Assembly: GCF_019802045.1 (NCBI RefSeq)
Contig: NZ_JAHVHU010000007.1
Location: forward strand, 186,001-250,000
Source: Membranihabitans marinus
GTDB taxonomy: Bacteria; Bacteroidota; Bacteroidia; Chitinophagales; Saprospiraceae
Direction of reading: 5' to 3'
DNA length: 64,000 nt
Both the position numbers and the translations under genes were made by a program. Shown here one piece after another: positions 27,080-35,631 of the stretch; position 1 is the stretch's first letter, and every line of letters starts with the position of its first letter. The notes under the pieces were generated by a model, which saw only the letters and a list, made by a program, of their open reading frames with translations, had not been told where the DNA came from and searched no databases.

Positions 27080-28507
27080 CTACTTCTCAGGCACAAGCCT
27101 GACCACAAAACCCGGATTTCCTTCGACCCCGACATAGATATAACCATCCGGTCCCATGGCAACACTACGTACTCGCCCTATTTTCTTTAAAAGTGGTTCC
27201 GTTTCGATCACGTCCTCTCCATCCAATACTATACGTTCCAAATAACGATACTTCAAGCTGCCTACCAATAAATCACCTTCCCAGTCGGGGTAGCGGTCTC
27301 CGGTGATAAAAGTCATCCCGCTCGGAGCGATGGACGGAACCCAATAATGCAAAGGGTCTTCCATCCCGGCTTTTTTTACTTTATCTGTAAATGTGGTGCC
27401 ACTGTAATTAATCCCATAGGATACGACGGGCCAACCATAATTCAGCCTGGGGCGTACGATATTGATCTCGTCTCCACCACGAGGACCGTGCTCATGGGTC
27501 CATACGGCTCCTGTCTCAGGATGTATCGCCATTCCCTGCGGATTTCTGTGTCCATATGAATAGATCGATGGGACTACACCCTGTTGATCTGCAAACGGGT
27601 TATCTTCAGGGATAGAACCATCCGCATTGATTCGGTGGATCTTTCCAGGATACCGGTCCATAGCTTGTGGATTATCATCTCTTTTTCCCCGATCACCGAC
27701 CGAAACATACAGTGTGCCGTCTGCAGCAAATTCCATCCGTCCGCCGTAATGATGACCGGTTGCCAGATAGGGAGTGGCCTCAAAAATGACTTCAGCATCC
27801 TTGAGTTGGTCTCCATCCAGCTTCGCCCTGGTGATCATGGTGGCTGCCAAAGTTTCGCCGTCTTCCTCTTGTGATGACGCATAAGAGAGATAAAGCCAAT
27901 TATTCGTTTCAAATTCCGGATGCAAAAGCACCTCAAACAGTCCACCCTGACCGGCATAGTGTACTTCTGGTACACCTTTGATTTCAGTCTGATTTCTCAT
28001 TTTGTCTACCCGATAAAGTTTTCCTGCCTTGTCTGTCACCAATAAATCTCCTCCGGGAAGAAAAGCCATTCCCCAGGGGCTCTTCATATCGGTCATCACC
28101 GTGTCCAGCTTCAGATCGTATGCCTCTGCAGAAAAGACATCGGAACTATCGCTCGCATCTGCAAACTGGTATGCTTCGATCTTTTCACGGATCGTCAGAA
28201 TATAAGTTGCTAAAGAATCGATGGCACCTGCTGAATACACAGAATCGTAGCCGGGCATGTCTTCTTCTGGAAGTCCATGGGCTATGACCTGGATAATAGA
28301 ATCTTTTTCCGCTCCATATTCCCATGTCCGGTCGGAGAATGCTGCGACTTCTACGCCATGACAAGAAGCACAAGCTTGCTGGTAAATGGCTTCTGAATGT
28401 TCATATATATTTGCTTTCCCAATGGGTTTATCCGAAGAAGAATCACAAGCCCAAATGGAAAGGGCTGTCGCAAACAGGATCCAAAGCGTAAGTCGAGTGT
28501 ATTGCAT
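27080..28507 (-). CDS. Cytochrome c-GSDH fusion lipoprotein
   Basis: A 475-residue exported lipoprotein: leader with lipobox ending at C21 (ALSIWAC), a monohaem cytochrome c domain (heme motif CASCH at 46-50, with the distal methionine likely in EEDMPGYDS), then a glucose/sorbosone-dehydrogenase propeller (about 130-475; GGDLLVTDKAGKLYRV, YSYGHRNPQGMAIHPETG, EHGPRGGDEINIV). Members oxidise aldose sugars in the periplasm using PQQ; the fused cytochrome would pass electrons to the respiratory chain. It is the second GSDH-type enzyme in the window, without the T9SS tail of the first. Divergent from the paaE-like gene. Confidence 0.9.
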   Translation of the reverse strand: MQYTRLTLWILFATALSIWACDSSSDKPIGKANIYEHSEAIYQQACASCHGVEVAAFSDRTWEYGAEKDSIIQVIAHGLPEEDMPGYDSVYSAGAIDSLATYILTIREKIEAYQFADASDSSDVFSAEAYDLKLDTVMTDMKSPWGMAFLPGGDLLVTDKAGKLYRVDKMRNQTEIKGVPEVHYAGQGGLFEVLLHPEFETNNWLYLSYASSQEEDGETLAATMITRAKLDGDQLKDAEVIFEATPYLATGHHYGGRMEFAADGTLYVSVGDRGKRDDNPQAMDRYPGKIHRINADGSIPEDNPFADQQGVVPSIYSYGHRNPQGMAIHPETGAVWTHEHGPRGGDEINIVRPRLNYGWPVVSYGINYSGTTFTDKVKKAGMEDPLHYWVPSIAPSGMTFITGDRYPDWEGDLLVGSLKYRYLERIVLDGEDVIETEPLLKKIGRVRSVAMGPDGYIYVGVEGNPGFVVRLVPEK

Positions 28508-28551
28508 AATTTGTTTTTGAAGAAGAGCTAAATATAGTCAAATAAAACCCG

Positions 28552-28559
28552 TATTTTTG
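28552..28559 (+). promoter_or_regulatory. Putative -7 box for paaE-like gene
   Basis: TATTTTTG matches TAnnTTTG exactly. It overlaps the TTG at 28557 that would be the earliest possible start, so translation must begin later. No clear -33 TTG is seen. Confidence 0.45.
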
Positions 28560-28622
28560 CCCCAAATTATAACATTTATGGCATTTCTTTTTTCCAGACG
28601 TAAAAAAAAGGAACGCAGGAAT

Positions 28623-29699
28623 ATGCACCATGAATTTATTCCTGTCAAAATTTCATCCGTTAAGAAGGAGACAAATGACTGTATTTCAGTTGAATTTGAC
28701 ATTCCTAAGGAAGTAAAAAGCAATCTTACATTTTTAGCGGGACAATATCTGACACTCCGTACAGAAATTGACGGGGAATCGGTTCAACGACCCTACTCAC
28801 TGTGCAGTGCACCGCATGAAGATTCGTATAAAGTAGCGATTAAAAAGGCAGAACACGGACAGTTTAGCAATCACGCTAACAGTCATTTCAAATCCGGAGA
28901 TACGATCGAAGTGATGGGGCCGGAAGGCAACTTCACCCTGGACCTTTCAAGTAAAAACTCTAAAAAATATGTCTTTTTTGCGGCCGGAAGTGGAATCACA
29001 CCGGTCATTTCCCTGATAAAAGAGATTCTGCACATAGAACCTAAAAGTTCCATAACCCTCTTTTATGGCAATAAAACCTATTCTTCGATTATCTTTTACG
29101 AGGAGTTGCAGGAATTGAAAAATGCACATGAAAGGTTTAAGATCCATTACTTCTTCACAGAAGAACCCATGAAAGACCAGATGTACTGTGGTCGGTTGGA
29201 TGTGTCAAAGTGCAATGTTCTGGCTCAGAAATTGATTTTGAAAACGGAAGAAACTGATGAGTTTTTACTTTGTGGTCCTGAAAAGATGATCTTTGATCTC
29301 AAGGATCTGTTTTTGGAGCAGGGCGTAAAAAAAGAGCACATTCATTTTGAGTTATTTGAAAGTGCCGCGGGTAACATCTTAAAAAACAAGGAGCCCAAAG
29401 AACATTCTCCCGATGAAGATATGGCTGAGGTAACCATCACCCTGGATGGGGAAGATCATGTTCTTCAAGTCCCATATGATGACCAGCCGATCATCGAATA
29501 CGTCCTGGATGCCGGTTATCCTGCCCCTTTCTCTTGTCTGGGAGGCGTGTGTTGCAGTTGTCGGGCCAAGTTGCTGGAAGGTGAGGTAGAAATGATGGCG
29601 AATTTTGCGCTGGAGGATGAGGAGGTCGAAGAAGGGTATCGGTTAACCTGTCAGTCGCTGCCCCGAAGTGATAAGATTCATCTGGATTACGACCAGTAA
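28623..29699 (+). CDS. paaE: PaaE-like 2Fe-2S oxidoreductase
   Basis: A 358-residue flavodoxin-reductase-type protein. The FAD-binding barrel has RPYSLCSAP, the NAD(P)-binding domain has FFAAGSGITPVISLIKEI and FLLCGPEKMI, and a C-terminal plant-type 2Fe-2S ferredoxin carries C-x4-C-x2-C in FSCLGGVCCSCRAKLLEG and a later cysteine in LTCQSLP. This order matches PaaE, the reductase of the phenylacetyl-CoA epoxidase. The start at 28623 gives MHHEFIPVKI, the usual N-terminus; ATG 28578 and TTG 28557 add a basic, poorly conserved leader. A PaaG-like gene follows after 189 bases, but no epoxidase genes (paaABCD) are here, so it may serve another oxygenase. Confidence 0.8.
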   Translation: MHHEFIPVKISSVKKETNDCISVEFDIPKEVKSNLTFLAGQYLTLRTEIDGESVQRPYSLCSAPHEDSYKVAIKKAEHGQFSNHANSHFKSGDTIEVMGPEGNFTLDLSSKNSKKYVFFAAGSGITPVISLIKEILHIEPKSSITLFYGNKTYSSIIFYEELQELKNAHERFKIHYFFTEEPMKDQMYCGRLDVSKCNVLAQKLILKTEETDEFLLCGPEKMIFDLKDLFLEQGVKKEHIHFELFESAAGNILKNKEPKEHSPDEDMAEVTITLDGEDHVLQVPYDDQPIIEYVLDAGYPAPFSCLGGVCCSCRAKLLEGEVEMMANFALEDEEVEEGYRLTCQSLPRSDKIHLDYDQ

Positions 29700-29888
29700 T
29701 TTACCCGGAATGTGGGCGCATCAGATCCCACCCATATCTAAAAATAGAGCTTGTGCTCCATCCTATCCGGACTCTCCATCGCTAAACACTTGTCCCTCTT
29801 CTGAGATAATTCCGTGGATTAATTCAGATTAGAAGGTATTTAGGTAAAAATTATACGCTATTTTATGCCAGAATAAACCAATCCAATT

Positions 29889-30665
29889 ATGTCTCTTATC
29901 CGATATCATGAAGAACAAGCCGTGGCCACGCTCACGTTGAACCGGCCGGAATCGCTTCACAGTCTGACTGGTGAACTCATGAGCCAACTGATGGAATCCC
30001 TGCACAAAGCAGGTCAAAATCCAGATATACGCTGTATTGTCCTCACCGCAACGGGCAAAGCCTTTTGCGCCGGACAGGATTTGAATGAATTTGACCGAGT
30101 GGATGAAATTGATTTTGAAGGAACATTAAAATCCCGGTATGAGCCACTAATCCAAACTATGAGATCACTCTCCAAACCCATCGTCTGTGGGTTGAATGGG
30201 GTGGCTGCGGGTGCCGGCGCATCTTTGGCACTAGCTTGCGATATGATCATTGCTAGTGAGGACGCCTACCTGACCATGGCATTTGTTCACATCGGTCTGA
30301 TTCCGGATGGTGGAAGCACCTGGTTTCTTCCGCGGATGACCGGATATCACCGGGCCATGAATCTGATGATGACCGGCGATAAAGTAACAGCTCGACAAGC
30401 ACACGAATGGGGATGGATCTATGCAGTCTATCCACCAGATGGTTTTGACGATGCTTTACATGTCATGGCCACGAAAATGAGCCACATGCCAACCCAAGCG
30501 CTGGCCCGGATCAAGCAAGCAGTCAACGCCAGCTTTCAAAACACCCTGGAAGAACAACTTATGCTGGAAAGAAATTTACAGACGCAGGCTGGAAAAACAA
30601 AAGACTTCAAGGAAGGCGTAGCGGCGTTCCGGGAAAAGAGGCGGCCAAAGTTTGGCGGGGGATGA
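29889..30665 (+). CDS. paaG: Enoyl-CoA hydratase/isomerase, PaaG-like
   Basis: A 258-residue crotonase-fold protein. Oxyanion-hole segments are AFCAGQDLNEF and NGVAAGAGASLALACDMIIAS, and the PaaG-like segment GLIPDGGSTWFLPR carries the catalytic aspartate. The C-terminus has FREKRRPKF. PaaG isomerises the ring-epoxide of phenylacetyl-CoA to the oxepin in the aerobic phenylacetate pathway. The neighbouring paaE-like gene supports that reading. General fatty-acid enoyl-CoA hydratase is the alternative. Cytoplasmic. Confidence 0.8.
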   Translation: MSLIRYHEEQAVATLTLNRPESLHSLTGELMSQLMESLHKAGQNPDIRCIVLTATGKAFCAGQDLNEFDRVDEIDFEGTLKSRYEPLIQTMRSLSKPIVCGLNGVAAGAGASLALACDMIIASEDAYLTMAFVHIGLIPDGGSTWFLPRMTGYHRAMNLMMTGDKVTARQAHEWGWIYAVYPPDGFDDALHVMATKMSHMPTQALARIKQAVNASFQNTLEEQLMLERNLQTQAGKTKDFKEGVAAFREKRRPKFGGG

Positions 30666-30718
30666 GTAAAAAAAAAATTAAAAACTTTTGAAACGGAGCA
30701 GTAGTCATCTGCACAATA

Positions 30719-31510
30719 TTAGCTCTTCAACACAAACGCATCCCGGTCATCCAAAAACCGAAACTTATTCCTGATTTTCCCCAGTTCCTTTTTCTCCAAT
30801 GTCCCGGTAACGAGTCCTTCCGCTCCATCCTCGAGTTGAGCTATACATTCTCCCAAAGGATCCAAAATCACACTACGACCGAGATACAGGATGTCATTAT
30901 CATCTCTGCCGACCCGGTTGGCTCCGATGGTGTAACAAAGATTCTCTATCGCGCGCGCCGGCAGGAGCGTATCCCAGGCCCGAGTCCGGCTTGCCGGCCA
31001 GTTCGCTACATAAATCAATGCATCAAACGCTTCCGTATTCCGCGACCATACCGGGAACCGGAGATCATAGCAGATCAACGGACATAGTTTCCAACCTCTG
31101 TATTGGACAATGAGCCGGTCTACACCGCTTTCGAAGAATTGATCTTCGCCCACATAGGAGAAGGTATGCCGTTTGTCATAGGTTTCAAAGTCACCACTGG
31201 GCCACACAAAATACAATCGATTGTAGTACCGGTCTTTTTCACGAACGATGATACTACCACACAATGCAGCATCGAGTTCCGAGGCCAGGCTACGCATCCA
31301 AAGCAAGGTTTCACCCTTTGCAGGTTCAGCATTGGTTTCGGCATTCATCGTAAACCCGGTGGTAAACATCTCTGGGAGGATGATCAGATCAACCGGATTT
31401 GGCATACTCTTATTGATCAAGTTCTGAAGATGACTCCGGTTGGAGGGCCGGTCTTCCCAGTAAAGATCTGGTTGCACAGTTGCTATTCGAAGTTGATCGA
31501 GCGTTTTCAA
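30719..31510 (-). CDS. Omega-amidase (YafV/Nit2-type nitrilase family)
   Basis: A 263-residue carbon-nitrogen hydrolase. The Glu-Lys-Cys triad is visible: E in LILPEMFTTGF, K in YDKRHTFSYVGE, and C in PLICYDLRFPVWSR. These strings are typical of YafV/Nit2 omega-amidases, which hydrolyse 2-oxoglutaramate or 2-oxosuccinamate in methionine salvage and glutamine metabolism. Cytoplasmic, with no signal peptide. It is convergent with the paaG-like gene and alone on its strand. The assignment to family is strong; substrate is inferred. Confidence 0.9.
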   Translation of the reverse strand: MKTLDQLRIATVQPDLYWEDRPSNRSHLQNLINKSMPNPVDLIILPEMFTTGFTMNAETNAEPAKGETLLWMRSLASELDAALCGSIIVREKDRYYNRLYFVWPSGDFETYDKRHTFSYVGEDQFFESGVDRLIVQYRGWKLCPLICYDLRFPVWSRNTEAFDALIYVANWPASRTRAWDTLLPARAIENLCYTIGANRVGRDDNDILYLGRSVILDPLGECIAQLEDGAEGLVTGTLEKKELGKIRNKFRFLDDRDAFVLKS

Positions 31511-31684
31511 AATGCAATTTTTATTAGGATTTGCTAAAAAATGTGTTCAGGAAGCTCTTCTAAAAATCATTAATGGTATATTGATTTACGTTCCCGGGTT
31601 TCTCAGGAAATGTTGAGGTATCAAAATCCATTAATTGGGCCTTGATCACATCATGGATTATATATAACACTAAAATATAAAATT

Positions 31685-32116
31685 GTGCCTTTTTGGAAGA
31701 AAAAGCAAATCAGTCCTCAGGAGATGCTAAAAATAAAAGTACGCAAGAAAGTTCGAAATCAAGCGAAATTTCTAAAGCACAGCATTATATACCTGGTATT
31801 TCTTATTTTCTACTTGGCCTTGGCATACATTATCAGCGCAGAGGAGTTTCTTATTGTAGGTCTAATATTGTTTGGCTCCTGGATGATAGGATTAATATTT
31901 CACGGACTTTCTGCTTTTGTTTTTAACCGGATTAACTCCTGGGAAGAAACGCGCTATCAGCAAAAACTAAAAGAATTGCGACTTGAAGAAGAGCATAGTT
32001 CTGATCCGCATTTGGAATCTGAAGAAGATGAAATAGAAGACCCCATGGACCTCAAGTCCTATGAACGTCTTCGCAAGGAAATGGATGATAAATGGGGCGA
32101 AGGGGATTTTGTATGA
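31685..32116 (+). CDS. 2TM domain protein
   Basis: A 143-residue membrane protein starting at GTG. A basic N-terminal stretch (KIKVRKKVRNQAKFLKH) precedes two transmembrane segments (about 33-50 and 56-76) with the paired-helix pattern of the 2TM domain (PF13239). The C-terminal tail is long, charged and probably cytoplasmic, rich in E, with a possible amphipathic end (YERLRKEMDDKWGE). Members often accompany LytTR sensors in Bacteroidota, but none is adjacent. Function unknown. Confidence 0.75.
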   Translation: MPFWKKKQISPQEMLKIKVRKKVRNQAKFLKHSIIYLVFLIFYLALAYIISAEEFLIVGLILFGSWMIGLIFHGLSAFVFNRINSWEETRYQQKLKELRLEEEHSSDPHLESEEDEIEDPMDLKSYERLRKEMDDKWGEGDFV

Positions 32117-32348
32117 ATAAGGCTGTTAGGTGTTAGGTGAAAGGAATTAGAAATGGGGGATAAGGTTTTAAAATTTAGGTGGTATGAGATGCCAGTGCTT
32201 TGTGGCGTTTCACTATTGGTCTTTGGGTGTTGGTCAGCGCAAATTTTTAATTTTGAGTTTTTAATTCTTAATTCTTAATGAACGGGATTCAGGTGCGGGG
32301 CACTCCCTTCACACAAGGCTTTCCTCCAAGTGACACGCACCAGTGCTA

Positions 32349-32948
32349 TTAAAACAATTTTTGCTCCGGCGTCAATCGGAAACTTTTCCGATGTAATCCA
32401 CATGGACCGTGGACAGCGATTCCCTTCCGGTGCTCACGGGTCGGATACCCTTTATTACGCACCCACCCATATGTTGGAAAATTATAGTGTTGTTCTTTCA
32501 TATACTCGTCGCGATAGGTCTTTGCCAAAATGGATGCCGCTGCTATGGAAAGAAATTGACCATCTCCCTTGATCACGCATTCGTGGGGTGTGTCTTTATA
32601 AGCATAAAAGGTGTTCCCGTCCACGAGCAAATACTCCGGCCGTACAGACAGACTATCCAGTGCTACATGCATAGCCTCTATGGATGCTCGTAGAATATTG
32701 ATCTCATCGATGCGATTGGGAAATACAAACGCCACCGCATAACAAAGGGCTCTGTTCTCAATATGATGTCGAAGAAGATTTCTTTGTTTTTCCGTAAGCT
32801 TTTTAGAATCATTAAGAACTGGATCATTAAAACCTTCCGGGAGTATCACAGCTGCTGCTACAACCGGTCCCGCCAGACATCCACGACCTGCTTCGTCCAG
32901 TCCGGATATTATTTTAGATTTTCGTAAATGATATTCTGCAAGTGCCAC
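32349..32948 (-). CDS. rnhB: Ribonuclease HII
   Basis: A 199-residue enzyme that cuts RNA in RNA-DNA hybrids and removes single misincorporated ribonucleotides. The catalytic acidic residues lie in GLDEAGRGCLAGPVVAAAV (D and E) and in LLVDGN (D); KKLTEKQRNLL and AAASILAKTYRDEYM are further RNase HII landmarks. C-terminal GYPTREHRKGI is typical. Complete and normal in length. The 232 bases downstream (32117-32348) are AT-rich with repeated TTAATTCTTAA-like strings and no gene. Confidence 0.95.
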   Translation of the reverse strand: MALAEYHLRKSKIISGLDEAGRGCLAGPVVAAAVILPEGFNDPVLNDSKKLTEKQRNLLRHHIENRALCYAVAFVFPNRIDEINILRASIEAMHVALDSLSVRPEYLLVDGNTFYAYKDTPHECVIKGDGQFLSIAAASILAKTYRDEYMKEQHYNFPTYGWVRNKGYPTREHRKGIAVHGPCGLHRKSFRLTPEQKLF

Positions 32949-33095
32949 GGGGCTAATATACTATTCCGTTGAGATATTCAATAATCATGCGGGCATCCAT
33001 CGCATGCATTTGTCAAATTAACTCCAGCGGAAGAGAGTGACAAAACATATTTGATCATGGTCGGTTTAAAATTATGAATAAAGGCACGTCGCTTC

Positions 33096-33803
33096 ATGAA
33101 GTACATGGTTTTTTATAAGCAACTTCTTTTACTTATATTTTCTCTTCTATGGGTGAGTGTATGTGGCCAGGATTTTCAAACTGAGCGTAAAACTATGATT
33201 GATGAACAACTCATAAAAAGAGGAATATCGTCCCCGGCCGTACTCAAAGCCATGGATGTCGTCCCTCGACATTTATTTGTATCAACCGACCAAAGGACAA
33301 TGGCGTACGTCGACGGACCACTACCTATAGGACATGGTCAAACCATTTCACAACCCTATATGGTCGCATTGATGAGTCAAACGTTAAATCTCGATGCCGG
33401 TTCGAGGGTTCTTGAAATTGGCACAGGTTCGGGCTACCAGGCAGCCGTACTCGCCGAGATGGATATGGAGGTTTATTCCATCGAGTTAATTCCCGAACTG
33501 GCAGAGCAAGCTACTAAAAATCTGGAATTGGCGGGTTTCTCAAAAGTAAAAGTTCGGACGGGTGACGGATACAAAGGTTGGCCGGAAGAAGCGCCTTTTG
33601 ATGGTATCATACTTACCGCCGCACCTGAACAGATTCCTCAAAAATTAATCGAACAATTGAAATCCGGGGGCACAATGGTTTTACCGGTGGGGGCAATAAA
33701 TCAGGTACAAACTTTGAAAAAATTAACTAAAACAGCGGATGGAGTCACCAAAACCGACCTGGTTAAGGTACGTTTTGTTCCTATGGTTCGGGGTAAAAAC
33801 TAA
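33096..33803 (+). CDS. pcm: Exported protein-L-isoaspartate O-methyltransferase
   Basis: A 235-residue PIMT. The methyltransferase motif I is VLEIGTGSGYQAAVLAE. The isoaspartyl-specific N-terminal segment reads RKTMIDEQLIKRGISSPAVL and VPRHLF, and the GHGQTISQPYMVA stretch binds the substrate. The C-terminus is LVLPVG-like. PIMT repairs isoaspartyl damage in proteins with S-adenosylmethionine. Here the N-terminus is a clear signal peptide (MKYMVFYKQLLLLIFSLLWVSVCGQ), so it is predicted to be periplasmic, where its methyl donor is not known to be available. ATG at 33096 or 33105 are both possible. Confidence 0.92.
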   Translation: MKYMVFYKQLLLLIFSLLWVSVCGQDFQTERKTMIDEQLIKRGISSPAVLKAMDVVPRHLFVSTDQRTMAYVDGPLPIGHGQTISQPYMVALMSQTLNLDAGSRVLEIGTGSGYQAAVLAEMDMEVYSIELIPELAEQATKNLELAGFSKVKVRTGDGYKGWPEEAPFDGIILTAAPEQIPQKLIEQLKSGGTMVLPVGAINQVQTLKKLTKTADGVTKTDLVKVRFVPMVRGKN

Positions 33804-33913
33804 AGATGGCCATCAGAGCATAAAATATAAATCGAGGAATTCCTTGTAGATTTGGTAGAATAATTTTTCAGGATCTTGTTTCTTTGCATATCCTTTAACC
33901 AGTAATAAAAGCC

Positions 33914-34540
33914 ATGAGACTTAAAGACGTATTTGAAAATAATCAGAAATGGATTCAGGAAAAACTGGATGTGGATCCTGATTTCTTTAAAAAACAAGGC
34001 AATGGTCAGGACCCTGAATTACTGTACATTGGTTGCTCGGACAGCCGTGTAACCGCTGAAGACCTGATGGGGCTAGGGCCAGGCCAGGTGTTTGTACACC
34101 GAAACATTTCCAATATGGTGATCAGTATAGATCTGAGTGCCATGTCTGTGATAGAATATGCCGTCAAGCATCTGAATGTGAGGCATGCGATCGTATGTGG
34201 CCATTATTCCTGTGGTGGGGTAAAAGCAGCCATGCAATCTGCAGATCTGGGGCTACTCAACCCCTGGTTGAGAAACATCCGTGATGTATACCGCTTACAC
34301 AATAAAGAATTAAATAGCATCGTCGACGAAGACAAAAGGTACGACCGACTTGTCGAACTCAATGTCCAGGAACAATGCGTCAATATGATCAAGACAGCGG
34401 TGGTGCAAAAAGCCATTCGTGATCGGGGCCTGAAAGTTCACGGTTGGGTTTTTGATGTTCATACCGGCAAACTGGTTGATTTGAAAATTGATTTTCAAGG
34501 AATCCTGAGCAATATTATGGAAATCTACAAGCTGGACTAA
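33914..34540 (+). CDS. can: Beta-class carbonic anhydrase
   Basis: A 208-residue zinc enzyme interconverting CO2 and bicarbonate. Zinc ligands are in YIGCSDSRV (C, with the D-R dyad) and CGHYSCGGV (H and C). VFVHRNISNMV and SVIEYAVKHL are family landmarks. It is cytoplasmic, with no signal peptide. Lies 110 bases downstream of pcm; no functional link is evident. Confidence 0.95.
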   Translation: MRLKDVFENNQKWIQEKLDVDPDFFKKQGNGQDPELLYIGCSDSRVTAEDLMGLGPGQVFVHRNISNMVISIDLSAMSVIEYAVKHLNVRHAIVCGHYSCGGVKAAMQSADLGLLNPWLRNIRDVYRLHNKELNSIVDEDKRYDRLVELNVQEQCVNMIKTAVVQKAIRDRGLKVHGWVFDVHTGKLVDLKIDFQGILSNIMEIYKLD

Positions 34541-35347
34541 AAGCGAGGATCTAAAATCCGTGTAGTGTGGCATGCGCTACGTTTTATTTTACTGCCCGCT
34601 GATCTCGCCGATTACCGATAAAATTGTCCCATAAAGCGGTATCTACCCCGTCCTTCGAGTGGTGTTTTTAGTATTGATCCGGCTCTGTAAAGCCGAAATA
34701 GAAATGATGCGTAACATCAAGATACTTCGTTGCGCTTGGACTATTTCACTACAAACAAGGATCTTCCTGATCAGGATCTACATAAAACTTTCTGGCTTCG
34801 AGATCTAAGCTATGAGGGAGCATACGGTGACGAAAATACAAGCTGTCAGATATTCTAAGAGACGGTTCATTTACCTGGTATACATTCAGAATTAGTCCTT
34901 TCTCTCACGCACCCTAGCCGTACTCTCATATCAAGCCTTCGCAAAACCTTTTCTTTTCACAGTTGAAACGGAGCACCATTGCTCCAAGAACGAAGTCCGG
35001 CAGCTTAAGCCGCTTTATTCACCACGTCAAACTATTATGATGCATAATCTACAGTGCATCAATTGCTTAACTCCCAAAATTGGGCATATTACATAGCCCA
35101 AATTTGGGCGACGTTTGACTTTTGCGAGTTAAACTTGGCTTCGGTATTCCCGTCGTAGCGCATCCTCCCCACGGACGATCCCACCATAGGGTTGGGATCT
35201 GTATCGGCTGCACTTCCATCAGTCACTACGAGGACTTTCAACAGCAGGAAGACCTCCAAATAATAGAAAACAACCTGCCCGGGGTTTTCCGAACAGGTTG
35301 TTTTTAAATTTTCTTCCTTATTCTTATGCTATGGAAATAATGCCTCC
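34541..35347. other. 807-base gap with palindromes and protein-like debris
   Basis: No complete gene is seen. On the minus strand, 34904-34749 is an open stretch of about 51 codons with no ATG near its start (TGA at 34907-34905). It reads LILNVYQVNEPSLRISDSLY, then FRHRMLPHSLDLEARKFYVD and PDQEDPCL, which looks protein-like but unrecognised. A second minus-strand stretch (about 35250-35090) ends in NSQKSNVAQIWAM. Palindromes CCCAAAATTGGG (35073-35084, imperfect) and GCCCAAATTTGGGC (35096-35109, perfect) lie 24 bases apart centre to centre. The region looks like decayed genes. Confidence 0.45.
35262..35305 (-). terminator. Terminator hairpin for the 68-residue gene
   Basis: An 11-base-pair stem AAAACAACCTG/CAGGTTGTTTT (35267-35277 with 35294-35304) and a GC-rich loop containing CCGG/CCG. 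On the minus strand T residues follow, and on the plus strand a T-run also follows, so it can work both ways. It lies 43 bases past the stop of the minus-strand small gene. Confidence 0.7.
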
Positions 35348-35554
35348 TTATGCCGAGGGTTCGCTGGTTTCTTTAAAGTCTTTACCATCCCAGCATCCTA
35401 ACCATTCTACGTCTTTCCCAACTTTAATGTAGTTATTAAAAGCATTGACCGCGGCCTTTTTTTCCTTTCGGTAGATGGTTATCATCTGATGTCCGCTTTT
35501 TACATTGAAATAATAATTCCCTTCACCCATGGTGTAGTTCTTTTTCCGTCTCAT
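35348..35554 (-). CDS. Conserved small protein, 68 residues
   Basis: A 68-residue soluble, basic-then-acidic protein (MRRKKNYTMGEGNYYFNVKS start, end WDGKDFKETSEPSA). The pattern of a short beta-rich core (YYFNVKSGHQMITIY) followed by a charged helix and WLGCWDGK looks like a real, folded small protein. I do not recognise a named family. It is followed by a good terminator, and the upstream MbnP-like gene ends 77 bases away on the same strand. No signal peptide or membrane segment. Confidence 0.6.
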   Translation of the reverse strand: MRRKKNYTMGEGNYYFNVKSGHQMITIYRKEKKAAVNAFNNYIKVGKDVEWLGCWDGKDFKETSEPSA

Positions 35555-35631
35555 TATAATGCTAAATTTATTTTAAAACTAAACGCCGAAAATATACGAA
35601 AATAATTTTGAAAAATCAAGGTTTCAACGAA

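Noticed and set aside
28557-28622. Upstream TTG and ATG starts for the paaE-like gene
   Set aside because: The TTG lies inside a TAnnTTTG box, and the extra residues are a basic stretch not typical of the family; ATG 28578 remains possible but less likely.
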